From the NCBI RefSeq assembly GCF_009931615.1, contig NZ_CP046620.1:2247501-2311500 (forward strand): DNA of 64,000 bases. The letters run 5' to 3'. The notes under the pieces were generated by a model that was given only the letters and a program-made list of their open reading frames with translations, ran no database searches and had not been told where the DNA came from. This DNA is from Algicella marina. GTDB taxonomy: Bacteria; Pseudomonadota; Alphaproteobacteria; Rhodobacterales; Rhodobacteraceae. Both the position numbers and the translations under genes were made by a program. Within the stretch, counting starts at the first letter, position 1. Each line of letters starts with the position of its first letter. Shown piece by piece: positions 1-8,098 of this stretch.

Positions 1-801
1 GGGGTTCGTGGCGGCGATGGTCTCGGCATATGCCAGGTTGTTGCGCTGGTTGATCCGGTCGATGAAAATCACGCCCGGCTCGGCATATTCGAAGGTCGAG
101 CGCATGATCATGTTCCACAGATCCCGCGCCTGCACCGTGCGGTACACCTTGCTTCCGAACACCAGATCCCAGGCCCCGTCCGCCTTCACCGCGGCCATGA
201 AGCCATCGGTCACCAGAACGCTCAGGTTGAACATGCGCAGCCGCGCGGGATCGCGCTTGGCCGAAATGAAATCCTCGATGTCGGGGTGATCGCAGCGCAT
301 CGTCGCCATCATCGCCCCGCGCCGCGATCCGGCGGACATGATCGTGCGGCACATCGCGTCCCACACATCCATGAAACTCAAAGGTCCAGAGGCATCCGCG
401 CCCACGCCCTTCACGCTGGCCCCCCGCGGCCGGATGGTGGAAAAATCGTAACCGATCCCACCGCCCTGCTGCATCGTCAGCGCCGCTTCGCGCAGCATGT
501 CGAAGATGCCGCCCATGTCGTCGGGAATCGTGCCCATAACGAAACAGTTGAACAGCGTAACGGAGCGTTCGGTACCCGCCCCGGCCAGAATGCGACCGGC
601 CGGCAGAAAGCGGAAGTCCTCCAGTGCCCTGTAGAACCGCTCTTCCCACGCCTCCGGCTCCACCTCCACGGCCGCCAGTGCCTTTGCCACCCGTCGCCAG
701 CTGTCCTCGACAGTCTCGTCCAGCGCCACGCCCTCGGGCGTCTTGAACCGGTACTTCATGTCCCAGATGGAGGCGGAAATCGGCGCGGCGAAACGGCTCA
801 T
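1..801 (-). CDS. nrdJ: adenosylcobalamin-dependent (class II) ribonucleoside-diphosphate reductase, N-terminal part
   Basis: Reduces ribonucleotides to deoxyribonucleotides using adenosylcobalamin. The gene runs off the left edge, so only the first 267 codons are present. The translation begins MSRFAAPISASIWDMKYRF, carries the conserved NCFV cysteine near residue 86 and a GGGIGYDFSTIRP loop typical of class II enzymes, and continues to FIDRINQRNNLAYAETIAATNP. The ATG at 801 is chosen because a GGAGA ribosome site lies just upstream and an excellent promoter sits about 40 bp away. It depends on B12, whose biosynthesis occupies about 25 kb of this window. Assignment to class II is confident; total length is unknown. 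Confidence 0.93.
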   Translation of the reverse strand, partial: MSRFAAPISASIWDMKYRFKTPEGVALDETVEDSWRRVAKALAAVEVEPEAWEERFYRALEDFRFLPAGRILAGAGTERSVTLFNCFVMGTIPDDMGGIFDMLREAALTMQQGGGIGYDFSTIRPRGASVKGVGADASGPLSFMDVWDAMCRTIMSAGSRRGAMMATMRCDHPDIEDFISAKRDPARLRMFNLSVLVTDGFMAAVKADGAWDLVFGSKVYRTVQARDLWNMIMRSTFEYAEPGVIFIDRINQRNNLAYAETIAATNP

Positions 802-839
802 CGTCTTCAGGTCTCCGGCAGCGTTCAGGAAGGTCTCCC

Positions 840-868
840 AAGATAAGCCACACCAGTCCTTGGGTCAA
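840..868 (-). promoter_or_regulatory. predicted sigma70 promoter of nrdJ
   Basis: Read on the minus strand, TTGACC (863-868) and TATCTT (840-845) are separated by exactly 17 bp. The expected start lies near 833, giving a leader of about 30 nt that contains a GGAGACC ribosome site before the ATG at 801. This is one of the best-matched promoters in the window. Confidence 0.7.
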
Positions 869-891
869 CGCTCTGCGCGGGCACATTTTCC

Positions 892-900
892 TGTGGATAA
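892..900 (-). promoter_or_regulatory. perfect DnaA-box 9-mer upstream of nrdJ
   Basis: TTATCCACA on the minus strand is an exact match to the strong DnaA-box consensus. It lies 24 bp upstream of the predicted nrdJ -35 element. DnaA is known to regulate ribonucleotide reductase genes in other bacteria; a role here is inference from position and sequence. Confidence 0.5.
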
Positions 901-949
901 ACACTTTGCACCCCTTTCCCTCGCCGGGTCCACGCCCTACCCTTGTGTC

Positions 950-1393
950 ATGGCCGGATCGCTCAATCTCATCAAACTCTCGGTCGGAACCGAGAGCGTC
1001 GAAAGCCTCGAAGCCTGGCATCAGACCCAGCGACAGCGAAACGCCGCCGCCGGCCATGGCGACATCATCACCCATACCACCCGCATGTGGCCGCGACGGG
1101 ATGAGGAACTGCTCGCCGGCGGGTCGATCTACTGGGTAATTCAGGGGGTGGTGCTCGCCCGTCAGCCAATCGCCGGATTGCAGGAACGACGGGGCGAGGA
1201 CGGCATACGCCGTTGCGCCATCGTGCTGGAACCGGGCCTGATCCGCACCGTGCCGCAACCGCGCCGGCCCTTTCAGGGATGGCGCTATCTCAAGGCGGAG
1301 GATGCCCCCGCCGATCTCGAGGCGCCGCAGGCAGGGGAAGATCCCCTGCCCCACGAACTTGCCTCGGCTCTCGCCGGTCTCGGCGTACTCTAA
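950..1393 (+). CDS. DUF1489 family protein
   Basis: A 147-residue protein starting MAGSLNLIKLSVGTESVESL. Its core, with TRMWPRRDEELLAGGSIYWVIQG in the middle, matches my recollection of DUF1489, a family of about 140-150 residues common in alphaproteobacteria and of unknown function. A much longer reading frame extends upstream from 743 but would run through the nrdJ promoter, so the ATG at 950 is preferred. No signal peptide or membrane segment is apparent. It is transcribed divergently from nrdJ. No function is assigned. Confidence 0.85.
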   Translation: MAGSLNLIKLSVGTESVESLEAWHQTQRQRNAAAGHGDIITHTTRMWPRRDEELLAGGSIYWVIQGVVLARQPIAGLQERRGEDGIRRCAIVLEPGLIRTVPQPRRPFQGWRYLKAEDAPADLEAPQAGEDPLPHELASALAGLGVL

Positions 1394-1397
1394 CGGC

Positions 1398-2255
1398 TCA
1401 GCCGCGCAGAATATCGGCTACGATTTTCGCCACCGGCGTCGTCGGCCGCCCGATCAGCGCCGACAGTGCCCTGCCGTCATCGAACAACGCGCCTTCAGCC
1501 GCCTTTGCATCGCTGTCGGCAAGAATGGCAGCGAGGCCGTCCGGCAGCCCCATTCCGACCAGCGCTTCCTTGTAGGCCGCTTCAGGCAGGTCGTTATAGA
1601 CAACCGGCTTGCCCGACTGACGCGCGACTTCGGCAGCAAGTTCCGCCATCGTGAACGCATCGTCACCCGCCAGTTCGTAAACCTTTCCCGCCTGATCCTC
1701 CGCACTCACCAGCACCGCGGCCGCGGCCTCCGCGTAGTCACGTCGCGACGCCGCGGCAATCCGCCCCTCACCGGCGCTGCCGATCATCGCGCCATGCTCT
1801 GGCGCGGCGCTGATGCCACCGGCGTAATTCTCCGTGTACCAGCCGTTCCGCAACACCACATGCCGAACGCCCGCGCTGGCCAGCGCCGCCTCCGTCTGGT
1901 TGTGCTCTTCGGCCAGCGCCATCGGCGAGGTATCGGCACGCAGGATCGAGGTATAGGCCACCAGACCGACACCGGCGGCCTTCGCCGCCGCGATCACGGC
2001 CTTGTGCTGTTCCGCCCGCTTGCCGACCTCGCTGGAGGAAATCAGCAGCAGCCTGTCGACGCCTTCAAGTGCGGGGCCCAGAGTCTCCGGTTTGTCGTAA
2101 TCCGCCGAACGCACCACAACACCCAGCGCCGACAGATCCGCAGCCTTGTCCGTGCTGCGCACCAGCGCCGCGACACTTCCCGGCGCCTCCGTACGCAAAA
2201 GCGCCTCGATCACCAATCGGCCAAGCTGGCCGGTCGCACCTGTCACCGCAATCAT
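1398..2255 (-). CDS. qorB: NmrA-like SDR, NAD(P)H:quinone oxidoreductase type 2 (QorB-like)
   Basis: A 285-residue atypical short-chain dehydrogenase with an N-terminal Rossmann motif, VTGATGQLG (residues 4-12), and a single NmrA-like domain over the whole length. It probably reduces quinones with NADPH in the cytosol. The gene diverges from an HxlR-type regulator, the same layout as E. coli qorB(ytfG)-ytfH, which supports the assignment. The ATG at 2255 follows AGGAGGTTCTC, an excellent ribosome site. It ends 4 bp past the DUF1489 stop on the opposite strand. Confidence 0.85.
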   Translation of the reverse strand: MIAVTGATGQLGRLVIEALLRTEAPGSVAALVRSTDKAADLSALGVVVRSADYDKPETLGPALEGVDRLLLISSSEVGKRAEQHKAVIAAAKAAGVGLVAYTSILRADTSPMALAEEHNQTEAALASAGVRHVVLRNGWYTENYAGGISAAPEHGAMIGSAGEGRIAAASRRDYAEAAAAVLVSAEDQAGKVYELAGDDAFTMAELAAEVARQSGKPVVYNDLPEAAYKEALVGMGLPDGLAAILADSDAKAAEGALFDDGRALSALIGRPTTPVAKIVADILRG

Positions 2256-2305
2256 GAGAACCTCCTTGATTTATCGTCTCCGGCAGTGCACCTAAAGCTT
2301 TCAGT

Positions 2306-2320
2306 TACTTTCCGTAAGTA
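2306..2320. promoter_or_regulatory. predicted HxlR operator in the qorB/hxlR intergenic region
   Basis: The inverted repeat TACTT-TCCGT-AAGTA lies in the 97-bp gap between the divergent qorB and HxlR genes. HxlR regulators bind short AT-rich palindromes in exactly this position. The match is short, so this is an inference from location and symmetry. Confidence 0.5.
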
Positions 2321-2352
2321 CGCACAGAAATGTTAGTTTTGAGAAATTGCAA

Positions 2353-2757
2353 ATGTCACAAAAGAAATCCGAACCTCTGTCCGAAATCGTCCTGCGCGGC
2401 GAACTGCTTTCCGCCGCCTGTCCGTCGAGAGAGGTCATGCGCCACGTCACCAGCCGTTGGGGCGTGCTGATTCTCATCGTGCTGGCCACCGGCACGCACC
2501 GGTTCAGCGCCCTGCGCCGCAAGATCGGCGGCGTCAGCGAACGCATGCTGTCCCAGTCACTTCAGGCGCTGGAAGGCGACGGTTTCGTTCGCCGCGTCTC
2601 GCGCCCCGTAGTGCCGCCCCACGTGGAATATTCCCTGACACCGCTCGGGCAGGAACTGGCGGTCAGGGTCCGCGCCCTCGCCGATTGGATCGAGATCAAC
2701 ATGCCGCGCATCGTTGAAGGCCGGGAGACCGAAGAGGCGTGCGCGGACGACCGTTGA
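2353..2757 (+). CDS. HxlR (MarR-like winged helix) transcriptional regulator
   Basis: A 134-residue DNA-binding protein of the HxlR/YtfH family. Recognisable features are the N-terminal cysteine in LLSAACPSREVMRHVTSRWG (C near residue 24), the helix-turn-helix RFSALRRKIGGVSERMLSQSLQALE and the wing segment. That cysteine is the redox-sensing position in related quinone sensors, so this is probably a thiol or quinone sensor controlling qorB and itself. An in-frame TTG at 2347 is an alternative start. The intergenic palindrome at 2306-2320 is its likely operator. Confidence 0.9.
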   Translation: MSQKKSEPLSEIVLRGELLSAACPSREVMRHVTSRWGVLILIVLATGTHRFSALRRKIGGVSERMLSQSLQALEGDGFVRRVSRPVVPPHVEYSLTPLGQELAVRVRALADWIEINMPRIVEGRETEEACADDR

Positions 2758-2806
2758 CAACGCCGGCACAGCGCCCGAACGTCAGCGTTGAAAGGGGGGC
2801 GCATTC

Positions 2807-3271
2807 ATGCACGGCCACTGCACCTGCGGCGAAATCCGGTATCAACTCACCGCGCCGCCACTTTTCGTCCACTGTTGCCACTGTCGTTGGTGCCAGCGCG
2901 AAACCGGCTCCGCCTTTGTCATCAATGCCTTGATGATCGCCGACGAAGTCGCGCTCATCCGCGGTCGGCCAGACGTGATCATGACGCCCACCGAGAGCGG
3001 CTCGGGCCAACGGATCACTCGCTGCCCCACCTGCAAGGTCGCGGTCTGGAGCGTCTACTCCGGCGCCGGTCCGAAGTTCCTGTTCCTGCGCACCGGCACG
3101 CTTGACGAGCCAGACGGCTACCCGCCCGACATCCACATCTTCACCGAAAGCAAGCAACCGTGGGTCATCCTGCCTCCGTCGGTACCCGTCATGCCGCAAT
3201 ACTACGATCGCAAGGCCCACTGGTCGGAGGATAGTCTTGCCCGCCGCGCGGCCGTCCTGGCACGGCAATAG
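2807..3271 (+). CDS. GFA family (glutathione-dependent formaldehyde-activating enzyme-like) zinc protein
   Basis: A 154-residue beta-sandwich zinc protein of the GFA/CENP-V family. Zinc ligands are visible as HGHCTCGEIRY (residues 2-12), HCCHCRWCQRETGSAF (about 22-37) and RCPTCK. True enzymatic activity on S-hydroxymethylglutathione is doubtful for most family members. GAAAGGGGGGCG precedes the ATG as a strong ribosome site. This is the first of three GFA proteins in the window; the other two sit inside cobalamin operons. Confidence 0.85.
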   Translation: MHGHCTCGEIRYQLTAPPLFVHCCHCRWCQRETGSAFVINALMIADEVALIRGRPDVIMTPTESGSGQRITRCPTCKVAVWSVYSGAGPKFLFLRTGTLDEPDGYPPDIHIFTESKQPWVILPPSVPVMPQYYDRKAHWSEDSLARRAAVLARQ

Positions 3272-3282
3272 CCTGGCAGCGC

Positions 3283-4134
3283 TCAGACAGGCACCTCGAC
3301 ATTGTCGATCAACCGCACATCGCCGATTCGGGCGGCCCCGAACACCCGTGCCCGCCCGAACGGCGCCATCGCCATGCGCAGGCTCTCGCCGTCCCGGCAT
3401 TCCAGATAGTCGACGGCATCGAAACCCGATGCTATCAACCCGTCCTCCGCCCGCGCGCAGGAAAGCTCCGTAGGTACGCCGTTCGCAATCTCGTCCGCCA
3501 CCAGTTTCAGCGCCGCATAGAGCGACCGCGCCACCTGTCGGGCCTCCCGGTCCATCCTCGCATTCCGGGAGGACATCGCCAGCCCGTCGGCCTCCCGCAC
3601 CGTCGGACAGGTCAGGATTTCCGTGTCGATATGCAGATCGCGCACCAGACGCCGCATGATCTGCGTGCACTGCCAATCCTTCTCGCCAAACAGCGCATAG
3701 TCTGACGGTACGATGTTCAGCACCTTCGTTACCGCCAGCGTCACATCATCGAAGTAGCCCGGCCGGTTGCTGCCACACATCAGGTCCGTCAGGACATCCA
3801 CGGCCACGCGCGTTGCGCTGCCCTGCGGATGGAACTCCTCCTCGGCCGGCAGGAAAAGCAGATCGACTGCGGCATCCTCCAGCTTTTCGATATCGGCAGA
3901 CAGCTGACGGGCAGAAACCGTATACTCTCCATCGTGGCACAGTCGGCCGGTGTTGTTTAGCAACGCCACGACCACCCGGTCCGCCCGGGCCTTCGCAATG
4001 CGTACCATTGAAAGATGGCCGTCGTGCAGCCCCCCGGTCAGCGGTACCAGCGCCGTCCGCAGCCCCTGTCGTCGCCACCCCGTCGTGCAGCGACGCACCT
4101 CTTCTATCCTTCCGGCAACCCCCACTGCCTTCAA
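3283..4134 (-). CDS. PanC-like protein (divergent pantothenate synthetase paralog)
   Basis: A 283-residue protein of the pantoate-beta-alanine ligase fold. The C-terminal half keeps the family signatures NRPGYFDDV (about 123-131), FGEKDWQ (149-155) and GLAMSSRN (184-191). The nucleotide-binding motif, normally PTMGxLHxGH, reads PLTGGLHDGH (31-40), so the histidines remain but the methionine is lost. The substrate motif NPTQF is replaced by NNTGR (60-64). It starts with TTG overlapping the hisG stop (TTGA), so it is translationally coupled to the histidine genes. It may be a neofunctionalised paralog; calling it panC outright is not justified. Confidence 0.75.
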   Translation of the reverse strand: MKAVGVAGRIEEVRRCTTGWRRQGLRTALVPLTGGLHDGHLSMVRIAKARADRVVVALLNNTGRLCHDGEYTVSARQLSADIEKLEDAAVDLLFLPAEEEFHPQGSATRVAVDVLTDLMCGSNRPGYFDDVTLAVTKVLNIVPSDYALFGEKDWQCTQIMRRLVRDLHIDTEILTCPTVREADGLAMSSRNARMDREARQVARSLYAALKLVADEIANGVPTELSCARAEDGLIASGFDAVDYLECRDGESLRMAMAPFGRARVFGAARIGDVRLIDNVEVPV

Positions 4135-4820
4135 CTCCGTGCAATTGACCTTTCGAGTTTCGTGAACGTCTCGGCCTCTTCTGTCGACCAGCGGCGTCTG
4201 TCTGCAGCGAACAATGTCGCCTGCGACGCCAGGATCATGCCATCGCGCAGTACCTTGAGATGGTTTGCCTCAAGCGTGCTGCCGGTGGATGTGATATCTG
4301 CCACGGCCTCGGCGGTTCGGTTCTTCACCGTTCCCTCCGTCGCACCCTGGCTGTCCACCAACTGATAATCCGCAACGCCCTGGTCGCGAAAGAAGGTTCG
4401 CACCAGCCGGTGATACTTCGTCGCCACGCGCAGCCTGTGCCCATGCACTTGCCGGAAGGCCGACGCCGCGGCGTCGAGGTCGTCCATCGTGTCGACATCA
4501 ATCCACATCTTCGGCACTGCCACGATCAGGTCGGCATGGCCAAACCCCATCCGCGCCACCTCTGTCACCCCGTCGGCGGCAGAGAGATACTCGGCTACAA
4601 GATCGAGGCCCGTTACGCCCAGATGGATGCGCCCGGCCGCCAGTTCCCGCGGAATTTCACCCGCCGACAGCAGCACCAGTTCCACACCATCGACACCTTT
4701 CACCCGGCCTGCATACTCCCGGCCGTCGCCTGTTCTTTCCAGCCTGATGCCGCGCTCCGCGAACCATGCAAAGGTATCGGCCTGCAACCGGCCCTTGGAA
4801 GGGACACCTAGTTTCAGCAT
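4131..4820 (-). CDS. hisG: ATP phosphoribosyltransferase, short form catalytic subunit
   Basis: First enzyme of histidine synthesis, joining ATP and PRPP. At 229 residues it is the short form that lacks the regulatory domain and needs HisZ. It starts MLKLGVPSKGRL and contains the PRPP-binding signature ADITSTGSTLEANHLKVL (about 174-191). It overlaps the end of hisZ by 7 nt and its TGA overlaps the TTG start of the PanC-like gene. The operon order hisS-hisZ-hisG fits the heteromeric HisGZ enzyme. Confidence 0.95.
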   Translation of the reverse strand: MLKLGVPSKGRLQADTFAWFAERGIRLERTGDGREYAGRVKGVDGVELVLLSAGEIPRELAAGRIHLGVTGLDLVAEYLSAADGVTEVARMGFGHADLIVAVPKMWIDVDTMDDLDAAASAFRQVHGHRLRVATKYHRLVRTFFRDQGVADYQLVDSQGATEGTVKNRTAEAVADITSTGSTLEANHLKVLRDGMILASQATLFAADRRRWSTEEAETFTKLERSIARS

Positions 4821-5926
4821 CGGCCCACACCCTCACGCAGCGCCAGTACCAGTTCGGGGCGGATGATACCTCCAACGGCCGGAATGGCCCGGCCGCGCCC
4901 CAAGGCCGCCGTCAATGCATCATAGCGCCCGCCGGAGGCCAGCGAAGGTCCGTCGCCACGCGTCGGATCGAAAAAGCCGAAGACAAATCCGTCATAATAT
5001 TCCAGCGTCGTCCGCCCGAACGTGCCTTCAAAGGCCAGCTTCTCCACATCGACACCCCGCGCCGCCAGTGCCGAAACCCGTTTGCCGAACCGCGTCACCG
5101 CAGGGGCCAGAGCCGGTGCCTGCGCCACCAATCCTTCCAGTACGCCGAAGGCAGAGGCGACACTGCCCTTCAGGCCCAGCACCGTGTCCATCAGTTTCAC
5201 ATCACTGTCCTTCAGCGGCGCTACCCCGGCATCATCAACCAGTCTCGCCACGCGCTCCAACACTTCGGCTTTGCTCCGCAGACCCACGGCCTTGCCCGAC
5301 GCATCGATCATAGCTGCCGCCTCGCCGCGCTCCGCCGCCGCGATAAGTTCCGCCTTGGCCGCCCCCGGTCGGCTGAACCGCTGTACCAGCCGCGCGAACC
5401 GCGCCGGCCGCCAGATATGCCGCATCAGCGCCGCCTTGCGGGCATCGGATGTATCCAGTCCGGCTACAACTGCCCGCAAAAGCCCGGTATCGCCTGTGGA
5501 AACCGAAACCGGCAGATCCTGCATCAGTCCCGCGATCAGGCTGAACACCTCCGCATCCGCCGCCGCGCGGTCGGAACCATCGAACAGTTCGAACCCGGCC
5601 TGATGGTACTCAGTCGGCCGGTCCGACCCCGCCGACTGACGCCGCCACACCGGCCCGGCATAGCAGTAACGGGCCGGCTCCGCGCCCTCCGCCATGTGAC
5701 GCTGCACAACCGGCACCGTGAAATCCGGCCGCAGCATGGCCTCCGTCAGCCCGTCCCTCACCACGAACGCCCGGGCGCGGATATCCTCCCCGTAGAGGTC
5801 CAGCAGGGTTTCCGCAGGTTGCAATACGGCAGGCGAAACCCGCTCCGCCCCGGCTTCGACGAAGGCCGCCAGCAAGCGGGAGGTCTCCGCCTCCAGCGCG
5901 GCCAATGCCTCCCCTGCCAGCGACAT
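4814..5926 (-). CDS. hisZ: ATP phosphoribosyltransferase regulatory subunit
   Basis: A 370-residue class II synthetase-like protein without tRNA-charging function that activates and regulates short HisG. The motif 1 and 2 regions are seen as LLDLYGEDIRARAFVVRDGLTEAMLRPDFT and YCYAGPVWRRQ, with a C-terminal SGGRYDAL motif 3-like segment. The ATG at 5926 shares its A with the hisS stop (TGATG), which fixes the start; a longer frame reading into hisS is spurious. It lies directly between its catalytic partner hisG and its homolog hisS. Confidence 0.94.
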   Translation of the reverse strand: MSLAGEALAALEAETSRLLAAFVEAGAERVSPAVLQPAETLLDLYGEDIRARAFVVRDGLTEAMLRPDFTVPVVQRHMAEGAEPARYCYAGPVWRRQSAGSDRPTEYHQAGFELFDGSDRAAADAEVFSLIAGLMQDLPVSVSTGDTGLLRAVVAGLDTSDARKAALMRHIWRPARFARLVQRFSRPGAAKAELIAAAERGEAAAMIDASGKAVGLRSKAEVLERVARLVDDAGVAPLKDSDVKLMDTVLGLKGSVASAFGVLEGLVAQAPALAPAVTRFGKRVSALAARGVDVEKLAFEGTFGRTTLEYYDGFVFGFFDPTRGDGPSLASGGRYDALTAALGRGRAIPAVGGIIRPELVLALREGVGRC

Positions 5927-7428
5927 CAGCCTTCCGCCCGCGCGATCATAGCCTGCACCTGCGCCACCAGGTCGCTTCGCGCGATCTCCATCTGGGCCGG
6001 CTGGGCCTTCCAGTCCTCGTGCGTTTCCATGTCGGCAGCAAGCCGCGCGCCGAGCGCCAGATCCTTGATCTGCACAACGCCCCGCGCCTTCTCGTCGGAG
6101 CCCTCGATCACCGCCACCGGGCATCCCCGCGCATCTGCGTACTTCAGTTGGTTGCCGAAGTTCTTCGGGTTGCCGAGATACACCTCCGCCCGGATACCCG
6201 CGTTCCGCAGTTCCGCCACCATCGCCTGATAGTCGCCCATCCGGTCGCGGTCCATCACCGTCACCACCACCGGGCCCACCGAAGTGCCGCCGATCCGCCC
6301 CTTGGCCCGGAGCGCCGCCAGCAGCCGATCCACCCCAATGGAAACGCCCGTCGCCGGTACTTCCTGGCCGGTGAACCGCTTCACAAGATCATCGTAGCGC
6401 CCGCCGCCCGCGACGGAGCCGAACTGCTGCTTGCGCCCCTTCTCGTCCTCGATCTCGAAGGTCAGCTCCGCCTCGTAGACGGGCCCGGTGTAATAGCCGA
6501 GCCCGCGCACGACCGAGGGATCGACCAGAATGCGATCCGGCCCGTAGCCCTGCGCATCCAGCAGCGCCGCGATCTCCTCCAGCCCGTCGACGCCGCGTGC
6601 CCCCGATGCGCTGCCACCGACAAGCCCGCGCAGTGCTGCAATCGTCGCCGCCGCATCGGCGCCCCGCGCCTCCATGAAGCCCATCACCAGATCGGCCTGC
6701 GCATCGCTCAGGCCCGCGCCGTCGGTGAAATCGCCGCTCTCGTCCTTGCGGCCTGCGCCAAGAAGCGCCCGCACTCCGCCCGGCCCCAACCGGTCGAGCT
6801 TATCAATTGCGCGCATCACGATGCCGCGCTCTTCGGCATGGGCGTCCGGGTCGTCCGGGTTCAGTACGCCCGCCGCTTCCATCACGCCGTTCAGTACCTC
6901 GCGGCTGTTCAGCCGAACGATATAATCGCCCCGGTCGATCCCCACGGCTTCCAGCGTATCGGCCAGCATCGCGCATATCTCGGCATCCGCCGCCATGCTC
7001 GCCGTGCCCACCGTATCCGCGTCGCACTGATAGAACTGGCGGAACCGCCCCGGCCCCGGCTTTTCGTTGCGCCAGACAGGGCCGACCGTGTAGCGGCGAT
7101 AGGGCGTCGGCAGGTCGTTGCGATACTGCGCATAAACCCGCGCCAGCGGCGCCGTCATGTCATAGCGCAGCGCCATCCACGCCTCGTCCTCGTCCTGCCA
7201 CGCGAACACGCCCGCGTTCGGCCGGTCCACGTCGGGCAGGAATGACCCCAGCGCCTCGACCGTCTCCACAGCACTCGTCTCCAGCGCGTCGAACCCGTAG
7301 CGATGATAAACCTCGGTAATGGCAGAGAGCATCTCTGCCCGCTCCGTCACTTCCACGCCGAAATAGTCGCGGAATCCCCGCGGCTGTATCGCCTTCGGGC
7401 GGTTCACCTTGGTCTTCTTCTTCGCCAT
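5926..7428 (-). CDS. hisS: histidine--tRNA ligase
   Basis: A 500-residue class II aminoacyl-tRNA synthetase that charges tRNA-His. Motif 2 appears as [20 protein letters not shown], and the histidine-binding signatures as [19 protein letters not shown] and [12 protein letters not shown]. The C-terminal anticodon-binding domain follows from about residue 395. The N-terminus is basic ([18 protein letters not shown]). It is the first gene of the operon hisS-hisZ-hisG-panC-like, with AGCCAGGAA as ribosome site. The 177-bp gap to the divergent lipoprotein gene must hold its promoter. Confidence 0.96.
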   Translation of the reverse strand: MAKKKTKVNRPKAIQPRGFRDYFGVEVTERAEMLSAITEVYHRYGFDALETSAVETVEALGSFLPDVDRPNAGVFAWQDEDEAWMALRYDMTAPLARVYAQYRNDLPTPYRRYTVGPVWRNEKPGPGRFRQFYQCDADTVGTASMAADAEICAMLADTLEAVGIDRGDYIVRLNSREVLNGVMEAAGVLNPDDPDAHAEERGIVMRAIDKLDRLGPGGVRALLGAGRKDESGDFTDGAGLSDAQADLVMGFMEARGADAAATIAALRGLVGGSASGARGVDGLEEIAALLDAQGYGPDRILVDPSVVRGLGYYTGPVYEAELTFEIEDEKGRKQQFGSVAGGGRYDDLVKRFTGQEVPATGVSIGVDRLLAALRAKGRIGGTSVGPVVVTVMDRDRMGDYQAMVAELRNAGIRAEVYLGNPKNFGNQLKYADARGCPVAVIEGSDEKARGVVQIKDLALGARLAADMETHEDWKAQPAQMEIARSDLVAQVQAMIARAEG

Positions 7429-7605
7429 TTCCTGGCTCCCCGGTCACGTCGCTGCGTCTCCTAGCGCACCGCCGCACCCGCGGCAAGTCACGCCCCGCAT
7501 CCCGCCCGTCGGCAAACATCCGCCGCTGCGACAATCCGAAAGCTTGCCAGATTGCCGAAAATCGCGTTTCTCTCCTGCCAGTTTCAACAATCGACCGGTT
7601 CCCGA

Positions 7606-8091
7606 ATGATTTCCGCAAAAATCGCTGCCTCCGCCTGCATCCTCGCACTTCTCGCCGCCTGCACCGCAGAGACCGAAGTCCCCGAAATTTCCCGCGGGGC
7701 AACGTCCAGCGAAATCTACGAAGACAGCGCATTCGAATGCCTGCGGGAGGCGATCTACTTCGAGGCCTCCGCCACCAACGAAACCGGCCAGCATGCCGTC
7801 GCCGACGTCATCAAGAACCGCAAGCGCGACCCGCGTTTTCCCAACACGATCTGCGGCGTCGTGCATGACCGCTGCCAGTTCTCCTACCGCTGCGACGGTC
7901 GCCCGGAAGTCTTTGCCGACAAGATCAAGTACAGCAATGCGACCGAGGTCGCCCGCGAAGCGCTGGAGCACCCGGAAGTGGACGTGACTAAGGGTGCCGT
8001 ATATTTCCACGCCGCCCGCATGGCGCCCGGCTGGTTCGGCACCTTGCTGCGCACCGGCAATTTCGGCGGCAACATCTTCTACAAGGGCTGA
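7606..8091 (+). CDS. SleB/CwlJ-type cell wall hydrolase, lipoprotein
   Basis: A 161-residue exported protein with a SleB/CwlJ (Hydrolase_2) domain, predicted to cut peptidoglycan. The first 19 residues form a lipoprotein signal ending LLAAC, so C19 would be lipid-anchored. The domain begins FECLREAIYFEASATNETGQ, where the glutamate in YFEA is the presumed catalytic acid, and continues through VIKNRKRDPRFPNTICGVV and CQFSY. A longer in-frame start at 7552 would bury the signal peptide, so the ATG at 7606 is used. In Gram-negatives such proteins act in wall remodelling, not spore germination. Confidence 0.88.
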   Translation: MISAKIAASACILALLAACTAETEVPEISRGATSSEIYEDSAFECLREAIYFEASATNETGQHAVADVIKNRKRDPRFPNTICGVVHDRCQFSYRCDGRPEVFADKIKYSNATEVAREALEHPEVDVTKGAVYFHAARMAPGWFGTLLRTGNFGGNIFYKG

Positions 8092-8098
8092 ACCCGCG

